From positions 19,999,763 through 20,063,762 of the forward strand of contig JARDYH010000007.1 of the NCBI GenBank assembly GCA_029215795.1: DNA of 64,000 bases, in the 5' to 3' direction. Shown here one piece after another: positions 11,546 through 23,152 of the stretch. Made by a program: the position numbers and the translations under genes. The notes under the pieces are model-generated. The model had not been told where the DNA came from. It was given only the letters and a program-made list of their open reading frames with translations, and did not search any database. Within the stretch, counting starts at the first letter, position 1, and each line of letters opens with the position of its first letter. Source of the DNA: Anniella stebbinsi. Lineage: Eukaryota > Chordata > Lepidosauria > Squamata > Anniellidae.

Positions 11546-11892
11546 AATTAGGGCTGCTTTGTTCGGTCTACTGTTTTTTTTTATAAACTGAACTGTTCTG
11601 ATTTGCACTTCCTTACTAATACACAAAATGCAGTTATCCTTCATTTTTCAGTTTTCCCCAAAATTGTGCAGTACATTTCTGGGCTCAAAAAGTACCAAAA
11701 TGCATATAAAAATGCTTATCAGCAGGTAAAAAGTGTACAAAGATGCATATTTTATGAAAACATACATTAATATGCATTTTCATTTTTTTTAAATCACAGA
11801 TTGATGTGGAAACAGCAGGAAATTGACTTATTCATGATCACATACAAAACTGACATATACAAGAAGTAGACTGATCTGTCCATCCCTAGTTC
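11546..11892. mobile_element. putative 'tagggatg'-ended MITE
   Basis: Begins ttagggctgctttgttcggt and ends ctgatctgtccatccctag, so the termini are imperfect inverted repeats of the tagggatg type. The interior is AT-rich with repeated atgcatat motifs and does not code. Confidence 0.5.
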
Positions 11893-13775
11893 CAATAAAG
11901 GATGAGGACTAAGGAATTATTAAGGCACTTTGTAACAATGTCATCATTAACCAATTCAATATAGTCCTGCCACTTACATGGTGTCAGGGAATTATGCACA
12001 TACAACAGGGATTTTAATTTTCTTTTTTTAAAAAAATCAGTGCAGTCTCCCTTCCCTGCCCCACCCCCAAAATGACAGCTAAGTCCCACTGGTTTTATGC
12101 AATGTAAGGAGACAAGCTAATATGAAACCGTGCAACTCAAAACCCTTTTTTTAAAAAAAACTTGGTATGAATTGGAATACTTCTGAATACAGAGAATACA
12201 CTTACGTATCATTTTTGCTTTGTTTTTTGTTTTTTTAAAATGGCAGGCTTGCTGAGAAATTAGCTAAGCATGTGTCCCCTGGACTACTGAGGCCAGCTAA
12301 AACCGCGTACATTTTCCCGGAGGCCTGGCTGACTGGAATAATTTGTTTGCACATAAAACCTTTCTGCCTGTTCTCCTTTTTCAATTCCTTTTGCCGTCTC
12401 CCATTAGCTACGCATTCTATTTACAGCAATAGTTTCCTTTTCTGTTCGTCGCAAACTTCCCCCCCCCTTTCCTTTTAACAGATCATTGAAATCCAGCCCA
12501 ACAGTATGTAACAGTTTGGACTAGTCATTTGTCTTGCTATTGTGGAGCCGTCGGGCAGAAAAGATGATCACTAACACTCAAGTACTGTCCAAAGATCTCC
12601 TTCTCACACACACACCCTCTTGCCATGTTTTACAGGAGAGAGAGGGAAACGAAAAAGCAATTCTGTGAGTCAGAAAAGAATATTTTGAAGCAAACATTTA
12701 AAATGACAAAAAAAAAAAAAAAAATCCACAACAACCCGAATCTGACAACCCTGAGAGCAGATAACGCTTCTTTAAAAAAATGCACACACTGTGCATGTGA
12801 GCTTGTATAAATGCTTTTGGCAACGTTTCTGCTCATTCACTCCTAGAAATGTTCACCTCTCATTAGACTCTAACTCTCAAGCCAGGAAAACAAAATGCAG
12901 ACACTTTTCATTCACAGATCCTGGCTCTGTTTCTCTGCCACGTCAGCCATGGAGCGCTTGCCTTGCTCTGACTTGAATGGTGCTGTGTTGTCATTATGAT
13001 ACAATAAGGGGTTAAAGTTCTCAAATTGCCACCCCCTTCCATGCAGATACACACACACGATTTGCAGGCTAGCTAAACAAGAAGCAGACTTAAAAAGCTT
13101 TAAGTATAGGTTGTAGTTAACTATAAACAGCTGTTGCCAGATAACAGTCTTCTCATTGGTAAATGGAGTCCATTTCCCCCTCTCCTACAATGAAACCATT
13201 CTTGAAAGTTGCATTCAGAAAGGGTGATGGTGGTGATGGTGGTTTGGTCTGGCAATAATAAGAATGTAAAGCCGGAGGGTTTGTGTGTGGAAGGGTGGGA
13301 GCAAGGAGAGATCATGACTGAATTGTTGGCTCTCCCAGAGCTGACATTTATATAGCAATTCTGGTTTGGCTACTGGAAGCCAAAATATACAAATACCCTT
13401 TATCTAGACTGCTAAAGAAAGCAAAATAATCCATTTTTCTTCTATCTGCCTTTTCAATATCAAGGCAGTTCTTCCATCTTAACGCTGTTTTTTCTTCTTT
13501 TTTTAAGAAGTGGAACAATAACTCTGGCAAAACTCTTTTGAAACTCAGAATCACCCTGTTTCCATTCTAGCAAAACACTACCTGAAGTTAAAAATACATT
13601 ATCTATTGTACCGTTTCCTTGCTCAAAAGATTCTCCAAGAAGCCCTATTTTATGTGGAGACCTTTTTTGGTTGGTTAATGAAACTGATATGCTGATCAAT
13701 CAGAGAGGGGAATCTCAATTTGAATAGAAGCGAGTAGATTTCACCCCCGTTCCATTCCTTTTATTGTTCCATAGG
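11893..13775. other. unassigned, includes candidate single-copy DNA
   Basis: No gene or transposon recognised. 12240-12480 is complex sequence without repeat character and is a candidate regulatory element (inference). A poly-A tract lies at 12709-12724. Confidence 0.45.
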
Positions 13776-14180
13776 TTATTATTATTATTATTATTATTAT
13801 ATTTATTTATTTATTTATTTCCCGCCTTTTTCCTAGTACTCGGACTCAAAGCGGCTTACAAATTAAAACATGTACAGTTGAAACAAATAGAAATATACAA
13901 AAAATAAAAATATAATTAAACATAATGCAATTTTAAAATATATAGAACATTTAAAAACATTTTAAATACAAAATAGTTTTTTTTAAAAAAATTCAACTAT
14001 AAGCAGCACATCCACAGAGGTCTCAACTACTCCCCAAAGGTTTGCTGAAAAAAAAGTTTTAACCTGCCTCCGAAAGCACACCGAGGAGGGAGCCAATCTA
14101 GCTTCCCTGGGAAGGGAGTTCCAGAGCCCCGGAGCAGCCACCAAAAGGCACTATCTAGCGTTCCCACCAGGTGTGCTTTC
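13776..14180 (-). mobile_element. L2-type LINE, (ATT)n-tail subfamily
   Basis: On the minus strand a frameshifted C-terminus (AHLVG, RCAF, LKLFFQQTFGE) leads into a 3' UTR with GTAAGCCGCTTTGAGTCC and GGGAAAAAGGCGGG, then ATAA and (ATT)n at 13776-13800. The same tail occurs at 24797, 48393 and 53886, all on the minus strand. Confidence 0.85.
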
Positions 14181-14646
14181 CATTCTTTGAGTTCATTTGC
14201 ACCCCCCAAGTTAAATGGTAGACTTGAATGAACATATATCAAAATGCAAAGAAAGCAATCAATATGATTTTACTAGTGACTCCATCAAGATTCCTTTTTT
14301 GTGGAGTGTTTGACTGATGTGCATTGGTAAAATACCATACAGAAAGGATCTTGATGCACACCAGTTCTGTTCTGTTCTATTCTGTAATATATTCTGTTAT
14401 ATAAGACATTCCATGAGATGCAGTACTTACCAGGCTTTCGTTCACTTTGGAAGGAAGTCACTTGAGGCACATTGACATTTATTTATTTATTTAAAAAAAA
14501 GATAAAAGGGAAAGTAGGGCTATTCCACCAGCCATGCTAACAGCCTACTTATTTTTCTTCTTCCCTCCTTCACATTACTTGTTTTCCTTGTGTGTCATGT
14601 CTTTTTAGAGTCTAAGCCTGTGGGTAGGGACTGACCTACACCCAAG
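14181..14646. other. unassigned non-coding DNA
   Basis: A TTCTG-rich patch at 14366-14398; otherwise nothing recognised. Confidence 0.5.
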
Positions 14647-14763
14647 CCAGGTCTACACCAAGCAGGAAAGTGGTTTGAAAATGGTATATGGAATGTGTCA
14701 TGGGCCCCAACAGTTGTCAGTGGACTTCAATACCATTATAAAGCAGTACTGTAGATCTTGCCT
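14647..14763. mobile_element. palindromic MITE, 'gatctacac' family
   Basis: Starts ccaggtctacaccaagcagg, has the central block gggccccaacagttgtcagt and ends aagcagtactgtagatcttg. The same start, centre and end recur at 47445, 50842, 53339 and 63674. No coding capacity. Confidence 0.7.
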
Positions 14764-16049
14764 CAGTGGTTGAATGTGGGTTGTTGAACCATGGGTTGTT
14801 TGTTGAACCACTGGCTAGTGTGTTGTCTGAACCCAGGACATTTGCCACAGGGTGTTTTTTTAACCACCCTTAACAACCCAAGAACAACAACAGAGTTGTT
14901 CTCAAGGTGACTTGTTTGAGAAAAATAACTCACACTGCATGGTTAATAAGCCACTCTATGGAAAATGTCCCAGGTTCAGACAATACACTAACCCACTTAT
15001 TTATTAAGTGAAACAATGGACTATTCTGAATGTATTGTTTCCAATTTGTAATTTGGAACTGTAAAATCTGGGAAGAATTTTGAGTGAGGAGGAATTTGTA
15101 AGCATCTCTAGCTCTGATGAGATCAAGAAGATATGTTATGAGGACCTCTACAATCAAATTTAGATGATAACAGAGGGGGGAAATGGAAGACTGATCTATA
15201 CATTTTTTCTGATATGTGAACTTTTGCTAAAAGGTTTATCCCCTACTTGCTTCCCAAAATAAAAGGAGGATGAGAGACTTCTACCCTTGGTGGAATGCAA
15301 AGAGCTGATGTTTACTTTGTATGACTCATGTAGAGTGTTACGTCTACTGTGCTATATGTGGGTGAAACAAAACAAAGCAAAATATGTTTTTACTAGCTCT
15401 GTCTGAGTGCGTTAGTGAAGAAGAGGGCTGGTCATTTTCTTAACTGTTTCTCAATGTGAAACATCTCAGTGGAGAGGACAGTATTGGTCCTGAGGTGGAG
15501 CAATAGAGAAGACCAGAATGGAGCAAGTGGTGATGAAGCAGCAATTACAATGACTGATGGAGTCAATGAAACTGGTGAAGAAGACCACACCTTGTCTCCA
15601 AGGAAGGGGATGGGAAAGTAGTACCAAGTGCTGTGTTATGTAGACTCATACAGATAGCTCTGCCTTCCCACAAAAAAGGAAGGAAGGAAAGAAGGTAGTG
15701 GGTGTTTTATGATAGCTGTAGTTAAGCTTTTCTTTTGCCTGGGAATGTGAGCAGACATTGCAGGTCCTGAAATACTGGCTAATGTTCTATCCCTTCTCAT
15801 TAATGTAGTGGCGCCCCCAGGTCCAAAAGCAGTATACATCTCAAGAGAAGGTACTGAGGACAAATAAAATAAAAGGCCCTCACCTTCCGGCCTTGATTGT
15901 GAGCTTCTCAGAGGTACTTTGCTGCCCAGAGTTAGAAATGGAATGCTGGAAGTGGAGAAGATCAATCTTTTTTTAAAATCAGATGAAATGGGAATCTCAT
16001 GTCCTGAACATTCAGCAACTAGGGAGGACAGTAAAGGCCCTTCCTACCA
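14764..16049. other. unassigned non-coding DNA
   Basis: 14770-14900 has repeated ggttgttgaacca motifs and gtgttgtctgaaccc, reminiscent of the 22376 MITE family ends but too diverged to assign. The rest shows nothing recognisable. 15670-15695 is a short AAGG run. Confidence 0.4.
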
Positions 16050-16801
16050 TGCCTGGCTTGTCCAGGCGGGAGGGGGCAATTGTGGGTGGTGGAGAGGACG
16101 ACACATGGAGGCCTGCCATTGGCAGCCTCCGTATGGTGCCACTGGTTGGGGGAGGTGCTGTGGGCCTATTTATAGGGCTGCTGCAGCTCCTTCCCCCACC
16201 TTCTTCCTTTGCAGCTCCCTCCCTCCCTCCCTGTAGACAGTGTGGGCTTGCTGGCTGCCTTTTTGGGGACCAAGTAGGATTTTTTTACCTTCAAACTTGA
16301 TTTGGGTTTTTTTCACCTACTTCACACTGTAAGACAATGGGGGAGAGCTAAATAGGCTAATTGGTTGAATTTGGTCACATTTAATTGGGGGCAGGTGTGC
16401 AAGCATTGGGAGCAAGTTCAGATTTTGGTGAGCATTCTTAGGCACTGTTGTGGTGATTGGTGACACCTGAGGCCCTCACCTGGGAGTCCTGCGGCACTAG
16501 GTGTGGGGATAAGGGTTACCTCTGAGGCCAACCTTATTCACCCACTCTGAGTTGTGCAACCTGAGGGGAGGTGACATAGGAAGGCCTACCTACCCCAAAA
16601 GGGGAATCCTGGGAGGTGTTGACGCACCAGCGACACCTACCAGGATATGAATGGCTCGCCCGATCCCAATTACGGCCAAGACGTTGGCCAAAGACAGGAT
16701 GCCCGCTTAGGCCTCCATCTACCTTGATATGTTAATAAATGTGGCCGTGTTTAAATCCAATTTATCGTGTCGTCTCTTTATTCTCGCCGTCCATTCCCAC
16801 A
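16050..16801 (+). mobile_element. solo LTR-like element, copy A
   Basis: Starts TGCCTGG and ends CA. It contains a TATA-like ctatttatag (about 16166), a CCCT run (about 16216-16231) and an AATAAA (16734-16739) about 65 bp before the end. This is the U3-R-U5 order of an LTR. A second copy in inverse orientation (29945-30707) aligns over its whole length, sharing for example gcagtgtgggt/cttgctgg and ataaatgtggcc. No primer-binding site, gag or pol follows, so a solo LTR is likely. The retrotransposon class (Gypsy or endogenous retrovirus) cannot be told, and a target duplication was not found. Confidence 0.65.
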
Positions 16802-17201
16802 ATGGAGATTACCAAGAGCCATGGTGAGGTTGCACCACCTGCCTGTCTCCGAGAAAGAATACCATGGTAACACCAGTCTGGCCCTGTCCAGAGAAGGAGC
16901 AGATGCAGAGAAAGGCCATTCAGCCCTTTGTGCCAGAAACAACCCTTGGCTCCAACTACCAGTTGCTCTGGGAATGCAGAGTGGAAGGCAAGCACACTCT
17001 GGCCTCTGCCTGCTGGGTTAGTTGCACCATGGCTGTCTAAGCAAGACCACCACAAAGGGAAGGTCAGCCACAAATGGATATGAATGCCTGTCCATGACTC
17101 AGCACTTTGTCCTGACATTGTCAAATTAATCCCTCTACTCTCTTTCCTTTCCACCTTCCCTCCTTTATGTGTCTTTGTCTTTTTCATTTATGGGGCAGAA
17201 C

Positions 17202-17202
<1 letters not shown>

Positions 17203-17238
<36 letters not shown>

Positions 17239-17239
17239 C
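17203..17239. repeat. (TC)n(AC)n compound microsatellite
   Basis: A short TC run is followed directly by about eleven AC units. Confidence 0.9.
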
Positions 17240-17772
17240 TTAAGGGCACAATCCTATTGGATCCATGACACTCATAAGCCTCTGGACTCATTAGACTCCG
17301 AATTTGGGGGAACTTGCCCCTTCGTTGTGTTTGTTTAAGATTCTTGCACTTCTGCAATCCTTGTGCTCCCCTCAATCAAGCCAACATTTCCTTTTTTTCC
17401 TCTGGTGTCCTGTTGTTGCTCCAAACCTGTTGGGCCTCTGTCTGCTGTTAGAGGAAATGTGTCCAACTAATATTCTGACTGGAGGAACAGCCATTTTATG
17501 GGATAACTGTGAATCTGTGAGCTCCATCAGACGAGTGTTTTATTGCACTCTCGTTACTGGGAACTCACGGATTTTCACAGGTCCCTCTCACGATGTCACC
17601 TGCCTCCCGCGCACCTCCTGCCCCTTCTAGCCTTCTGTGCATGACAAAACAACAACAACACACCAGCAAATCTGACTCATTTTTAAAGATGGAATTTGCC
17701 GCTATCTCCTGCTGTGTGCAAGAGAAGCAGCGGGATCAAAACGGCATACTGAATGGGCCACATGCAAGTTGT

Positions 17773-17800
17773 TTACTTCCTCTTTCAAAAGAGGAAGTAA
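17773..17800. repeat. 12-bp perfect hairpin
   Basis: Arms ttacttcctctt (17773-17784) and aagaggaagtaa (17789-17800) with a 4-nt loop tcaa. Confidence 0.9.
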
Positions 17801-18765
17801 TGAGGGACAAATGTGTGGGCAGAGAAACAATGGTAAGCTAACACGATTTCCCCCTGTGTGATGACACTCTGTATATGATTTCTATCCCTTCCTTCTTCGA
17901 ATTATATACAGCTACTTGGCCATGATGCAACACTACATCTGGGCATCTTAAACCAGTGACCTTTCTTCTGCATAAATTAGCAATTTTTTTAAGCCAAGCT
18001 GGGCAGATTTCCTCAACTTCTATGGCCCAGAATGCCATACTCATTTTGAGCTGGATCAAAACCAGATTTTTGGTATTTTGAACACAACGTCATTAATCCT
18101 TTATATTAAAAAATTGTGGTGGGTTGTTATTTACTCAAGATTTATTGTGGCTTTGGGGAACTAAGAGACGCTATGATATTATTATTCTTATTGCTAAAAA
18201 CAACACAAAGTGGCTGAAACTATTCTATTCCCTCTCTCACACACCCCATCTCTTTTTTCTTTGGCTCTCCCTCATTGGCCATTTTCTCATATTAGTTTGA
18301 GGTTTCTGCAGAATTTACAACAAGACTTCTTAAATTAGTACCAGCTGAAATAACACTGCTCATTTTGCTGTGCTGGGTGAAATCTTATGGAAAGGAAACA
18401 AGTCAGACAAAAGAGAACTTTTTCAGGGGGGAGAAAGGCTCAAGTGAGTTAGCAAATGTCTCAGATATTTTACTTGCTTGACTTCTTAGAGTTTAATGCT
18501 GGTTGCGGGGGTGTGGGAAGTGGGTTTCATTAACTCCTATGTGGGAAAAATCCCCCCCCCAATTATTAAAGGCTACAGAACGTTCTTCTTTTCTTGCAAT
18601 ATATCTCTTCAGTGTGGATTTAAAGTTACAGTTAATCATAAAATTATACTTGCTTTACTCTCGGGTGAGCTCTCAAAAATGTATATTTCCCCCTCCCGTG
18701 TAAAGGTTTGACAATTTGGCCATCAGCTGTATGTTATTCTTCTGTCCTCAGGGATTGTCTCATGT

Positions 18766-18799
18766 GATTTGAAGGTCTCCCTGATTTGAAGGCCTCCCT
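18766..18799. repeat. 17-bp tandem duplication
   Basis: gatttgaaggtctccct is followed at once by gatttgaaggcctccct, one mismatch. Confidence 0.9.
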
Positions 18800-18947
18800 G
18801 AGGAACGTGAAAGCACTTCAGACCTTGTACAGTTTGCATTCTGTTGTGTGAAATGAAAAGAGATTGGACCTGAGAAAGGGTGTCTGCGATTGTGAATGAG
18901 TATGTCAAGAGAAATACCATCTGTATCTAATATAGATGCAAGCTTTA

Positions 18948-19068
18948 GGGTGCAATCCTATGCATGCTTAGATGGGAAATATCCTACAAATTCCAGCCAG
19001 CCAAACTTTGTAGGGCTTTTTTTTCCATCTAAACATGCACAGGGTTCCACCCTTAATTAGTTTGACTA
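18948..19068. mobile_element. palindromic MITE, 'gcaatcctatgcatg' family
   Basis: The left end tagggtgcaatcctatgcat and the right end acatgcacagggttccaccc are imperfect inverted repeats, with a second complementary pair (agatgggaa and ttccatct) inside. Diverged relatives lie near 24580, 34125 and 60725-60850. Confidence 0.6.
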
Positions 19069-19400
19069 GTAGATAAATCAACTAAAGTTTTGCCCATTTA
19101 ATGAGGCAATCCTAGTACGTCCCACTGAACAAGAAAGTATGAATGATAGCCATGAATGATGACTTTCCTCTATGAGCAAATGGATTTTTTTCCCTTCCTC
19201 CTTATCAGTGGAAGGGGTTGACATTGCCTCCCAGCACAGGGGTGCTCACCTTTATAATCTGGTTCCACTCCCGATCAACCTCTTCATCCTTCATTGTGGC
19301 CCCCACACTTCTGCCTTGGAACAACATTGTTGGAATAAATAGCTGTCCATTTCAATGGCTTAGGTATTTTTGGTGCATCCTGTTTGAATGTGGGGCACAT
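19069..19400. other. unassigned non-coding DNA
   Basis: Possible diverged relic of the preceding MITE family near 19100 (gcaatcctagtacgtcccac); otherwise nothing. Confidence 0.4.
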
Positions 19401-19404
19401 CTTT

Positions 19405-19728
19405 TTCATCAATCAGTCAATCAATCTTTATTTACAGTTAATAGACCATTTGTACAACATATTAAAACACACACATATTAATACATATTAATAAACTAGA
19501 AAGACACAACAACATTAAAGAACTGGACAGTAAATTTGTTTTCCCATGGATATGATCACCCAATCATAAGTAGTCTAGTGAGGATAACCAGTTCCAGGAA
19601 TTTGACCACTTGCTTGGTAATTAACTTGTTGATACCTTGGGGTAAAATAGTCATAAGGGACTCAAAAGAATGGCCAGGGAGAACTGTGTAATGGGATATA
19701 TTAGGTCTTTCCTGGCCTCTTCATAGTA
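19405..19728 (-). mobile_element. LINE 3' end, family not identified
   Basis: On the minus strand a broken frame reads YYEEARKDLIYPIT, then after a stop or frameshift KLITKQVVKFLELVILTRLL before a stop. It continues into a 3' UTR ending AATAAAGATTGATTGATTG. A LINE ORF2 C-terminus followed by an ATTG-repeat tail explains this best. It is neither the L2 nor the CR1 tail found elsewhere here. Confidence 0.45.
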
Positions 19729-19740
19729 GCTACAATGAAT

Positions 19741-20160
19741 GTACACTCTTTTGCTACCAGGGAGGGTTTATTGTTTGGGCTAATTGGCTTGTTGCTTGTT
19801 GCACACAGTTTTGCTACCTGGGGTGGGTTATTGTTTGGGCTAATTGGCTTAATTTGGTCACACTTAGGTTGGAAGGGGAGGTTCCCAGCAAAGCAAATAT
19901 GCCTCCATGGTGAGCACCCTTAGCCAACAGGATGGTGAAGGTCACTGAACATCCTACCATTTATTGCTAATCAGCTTGAGAGAAGGGCAGGAGGGGAGCA
20001 CCCCTTTGGCCCTATGGGGCACTAGTCCATCAAATGCAGACCAGCATGAATGGGCTTGAGTGGATGGCCTGCCCACCTCTGCCTGACGTTAGGCAATGAA
20101 AAACCCAGTTCAGTTCTATGTTGGTATGATGTTTAAACCTAGTGTGAGAATACCAAGTCT
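19741..20160 (+). mobile_element. degenerate relative of the 16-kb LTR
   Basis: Shares blocks in order with copy A (16050-16801): gggctaattggcttaatttg, gtcacactta and tggtgagcacccttag. The promoter and polyadenylation ends are not recognisable. An internal direct repeat of period 60 covers 19749-19795 and 19809-19855. Confidence 0.5.
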
Positions 20161-20282
20161 TAGACCAGGGGACATAATCAGAAGTTTCCTGGAGCTACAA
20201 GATACCTACACACAGAGAGAGAGAGTTTATTATCCTTTGCAGATCCTTGTTGTTAATTAATTGATTAATTAATTAAAGCTGT

Positions 20283-20397
20283 GACCAGCTTGTGGGTTTC
20301 CCATGGGAAGCTGCTTGGCCACAGTGTGAACAGAATGCTGGACTAGATGGACCACTGGTCCAATGCAGCGTGGGTCTCCTTATGTTCTTATGATTCC
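20283..20397 (+). mobile_element. CR1-type LINE 3' end
   Basis: Carries cacagtgtgaacagaatgct, ggactagatggaccactggt and the terminal ttatgttcttatg. This is the reverse complement of the aacataag...gtgccatgctgg ends that follow CR1 coding sequence at 38535-39130. Confidence 0.85.
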
Positions 20398-20399
20398 AT

Positions 20400-20510
20400 G
20401 GCCCTGGCTCATCATCTGTCAAAAACGGATGAGTGTGAACAAAATACTGGACTAGATGGACCCTTGGTCTTATCTGCCAGGGCTTTTCTTCTGTTCTTAT
20501 GAACTTCTGC
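20400..20510 (+). mobile_element. second CR1-type 3' end, in tandem
   Basis: Carries gtgtgaacaaaatactggac, tagatggacccttggtctta and ttctgttcttatgaac, in the same orientation directly after the previous copy. Either two insertions or a local duplication. Confidence 0.8.
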
Positions 20511-20789
20511 TCAAACGATTTGTCTGTTTCTTCACTCTAGTCAATAGGATGCTCAGTTAACCAAATAGGTAGTCAATGAATGTAACTGCGTAGATGTGCA
20601 CTTGTATGCCAAGGGAAGATGAGAGCCTGTATCAGACCTCCACACTTGCTGGGACCACTTGTAACCTCCATGCAATCATTTCATATTCTGTACAGTCTTT
20701 ACATGTTTATGCAGATAAACTGTTGTTATTCTCAGTATCCAAGTCCATGTATTCCCCTTCCCCTCTCTTCTTTCATTCACCAGAGCTGA
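20511..20789. other. unassigned spacer
   Basis: Nothing recognised. Confidence 0.5.
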
Positions 20790-21185
20790 AATGCTTATAA
20801 AGCCTTACACGGCTTGGGACCACAATACCTGACGGAATTCCTTTCCTGACATGAATTTACCCATACACTGTGCTCAACATCTAAGGTCCTCCTTCGGGTG
20901 CCTACTCCAAGGAAAGCATGGAGGATGGCAACAAGGGAGAGGGCCTTTTCAGTAGAGCCCCCCCCCCCCCCAATTAAGGAATGATCTCCCTGACGAGGCT
21001 CACCTGGTGCCAACGTTGTTATATTTTCGGCTTCAAGTCAAGACTTGTCTCTTCTCCGAGGCATTTAACAGCATATGTTGAGGTTTTTAAAAACTGACCC
21101 CAGAATAGTTGGTATGTACTCTATTTTTATGTTTTTATGGTTTAAAATTTTGTATATCAGATTTTAACTTTGGCACAACATCCAA
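20790..21185 (+). mobile_element. L2-type LINE, C-terminus and 3' UTR
   Basis: The plus strand translates as KALHGLGPQYLTEFLS, VLLRVPTPRKAW, RERAFSVEP and RNDLPDEAHLVPTLLYFRLQ, the L2 ORF2 C-terminal signature with internal stops. A poly-C run sits at about 20959-20973. The 3' UTR is T-rich. Confidence 0.85.
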
Positions 21186-21209
21186 ATTCAGGGAATTGTG
21201 GCTTGTTTG

Positions 21210-21330
21210 AAGCAGGGATGGGGAACCTGATTCCCACCACAATTCCCATCATTCCTAACCATTGACAAAAGTAGTTAGGGCTGATGGGGGTAAACAACAA
21301 CAGGTGGGCCACAAGTTCTCCAACCCAGGT
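21210..21330. mobile_element. palindromic MITE, 'ggggaacct' family
   Basis: agcagggatggggaacctga and the later gtgggccacaagttctccaa are imperfect inverted ends. Inner complementary blocks (aattcccatcattcctaacc and gttagggctgatggg) support a folded element. The same plan occurs at 23009-23152. Confidence 0.6.
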
Positions 21331-22375
21331 TTAAGCTATGGTTAGTGAGAACAAGCCCAGATTGAACAATAGTTTCCGATTCTGGATTGTTCTCAGATCA
21401 TAGTTTAAACAAACCACAGTTCCCTCTGCTTGGATATCATAGGGAACTGTAGCTGGTTTAAAATCATAAATGGAGACCTTTTATTCTTTCCTCCTGAATA
21501 TAAAAGAAGAGGAGAGGTGAGGAGGAAGCACATGATCTCAAGGCTTGCACATGACATTCTTTAGCAGGAAACCACGATTTTCCATTACATCTGAACCACG
21601 CAAAAGAGTTCTCCCAGAAGTAGAAAAAAGCTGCATTGCTTCCAAAGTTTATTTCCTGAATATCCAAGCAGCCTCGAGAAATCTGCATTCTCTTTTTGCC
21701 TCCACCTCCTGCAAAGCGAAATCATATTCAAACCATAGAAATTGAAGCAATCAAAGAGACTCTCCCAAATGAAGACAGATACAGCACTGGAAACCTAATC
21801 CTTGAAGTAATCATTAGCAAACATTTGAAAGTACGAAGCGACTGCTGGGCTGCACAATTTGTAAAACTACCTTGCCACAGATGAACACCAGGAAAGAAGT
21901 ATGGCTGGGAATAAAATAATAGAATATATAACAGAAACTCACCCACCACAAAAACAGCCTTTTCAAGGTATTTCAAAGGATTGTTAGACTTTGGAATCAT
22001 AAGAAAATGAAAGAACACAGTGACCAATAAGAAAATAAAATGTTCATCTTTGCTGGTGTCATAATCAAATGTGAGCTATGGGTGATCTACAAGAACTGTG
22101 TTTTTGCAAAGGACCTCAGGATTCTCATTGTATCACTTGAAACATAAATAGGGCTGCTCCCTTTTGTATGGACGCTACCGTGTCATTTACGTCTCGGGCA
22201 TTTTTCTTTTCTTTTCAGATAACTACCACCAATCTGGTATTTTCTCTCCAGTCATCTCTCACCTCTCCAGTCAGTTCAGAAGACTTCTCCTAAACTCCCA
22301 TTTAACTCATCCTATGTCCTTTCCAAGGCCAGGCTGGGGCTATGGGTGGTCTTATTCAAACCTAGACCAAAATCC
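21331..22375. other. unassigned non-coding DNA
   Basis: 21335-21455 contains paired aagctatggtta and tagtttaaac motifs of MITE type, not classifiable. Opposing frames at 21696-21884 and 21728-22027 overlap and are not recognised. Confidence 0.4.
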
Positions 22376-22597
22376 AGGCCCTGTTCAGACCACATGCTAA
22401 ACCATGACAGTAAAGCATTTTGAGCTAAACATTATGGCTTAGCATGTTGTGTGAATCATGACTTAGTGTGTTGTGTGAACCGTTCCTAACAATGGTGACT
22501 ACATAATCACTGTTTAAACATGCTTACCAACCACTCACTTCAAGCAGGTTAGGCATTCTAACCATGGCTTAGTGTGTTGTCTGAACAGGCCCAATGT
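22376..22597. mobile_element. MITE with 'ctgttcagac' termini
   Basis: Left ctgttcagaccacatgctaa and right ttagtgtgttgtctgaacag are inverted ends. Internal repeats of gcttagcatgttgtgtgaa and aaccatggctta occur in both orientations. Two more copies lie at 44020-44231 and 44308-44521. No coding capacity. Confidence 0.75.
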
Positions 22598-23008
22598 GGT
22601 TTCAAAGATACATATATGCCTCTCTCACTGGGCAAAATAATTAAAGGCTACTGATAGGTTGCATTTCTTGCCTTCCAGGTTGAACACCCCATTCATGGGA
22701 GTACCTACCTGACCCTAGACATCCTCTGAAAAAATGGCAACTGCAGGAAGCTTCATCTTTTCTCCCTCTCTCCCCATGAGATAGATCTATGCTCACTATC
22801 AGTTCCAATGTGGTGGCAGAAGCAAAACAAAGGTCACTGTGGGTGTATCTTACCACTGACCAGGGGAACATGAATGACAAGGTGGTTTCACACTTCCACC
22901 TCAGCACAGACATTTATGGTGGTATTCGAACAGCAGGGATCTTCCCCACATCCCTGCAATCAACACAATTTGAAAAGCTATGAATTCACATCCCATTTAT
23001 TTAAACCA
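22598..23008. other. unassigned non-coding DNA
   Basis: Overlapping opposing frames (22641-22913 minus, 22789-22983 plus) without known motifs. Confidence 0.5.
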
Positions 23009-23152
23009 GGGGTAGGTAACCTCTGGCTCTCCAGATGCTTTGGCTTACAACTCCAATTAGCCCTAGACAGTGTACCCCATAGTAAGGGATGCTGGGAGTT
23101 GTAGGCCAAAACATCTGGGGGGTCACAACCTGCCCCCCCCCCCGATTTAAAC
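23009..23152. mobile_element. palindromic MITE, 'ggggaacct' family
   Basis: Left ggggtaggtaacctctggct plus ctccagatgctttggc mirrors right gccaaaacatctgg and tcacaacctgcccc; the inner aactccaatt pairs with gggagttgta. A poly-C run at 23133-23143 is part of the right end. Confidence 0.7.

Larger units (their letters stand above)
16802..18947. other. unassigned non-coding DNA
   Basis: No recognised gene. A 141-codon minus-strand frame at 16762-17187 overlaps the LTR end, has no known motif and is probably chance. (TC)n/(AC)n lies at 17203-17239. 17430-17800 and 18300-18700 are complex sequence without repeat character. Confidence 0.45.

Noticed and set aside
16762..17187. 141-codon minus frame as a gene
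   Set aside because: Runs into the LTR-like block at its C-terminal end, no recognisable domain, two opposing frames over the same bases.
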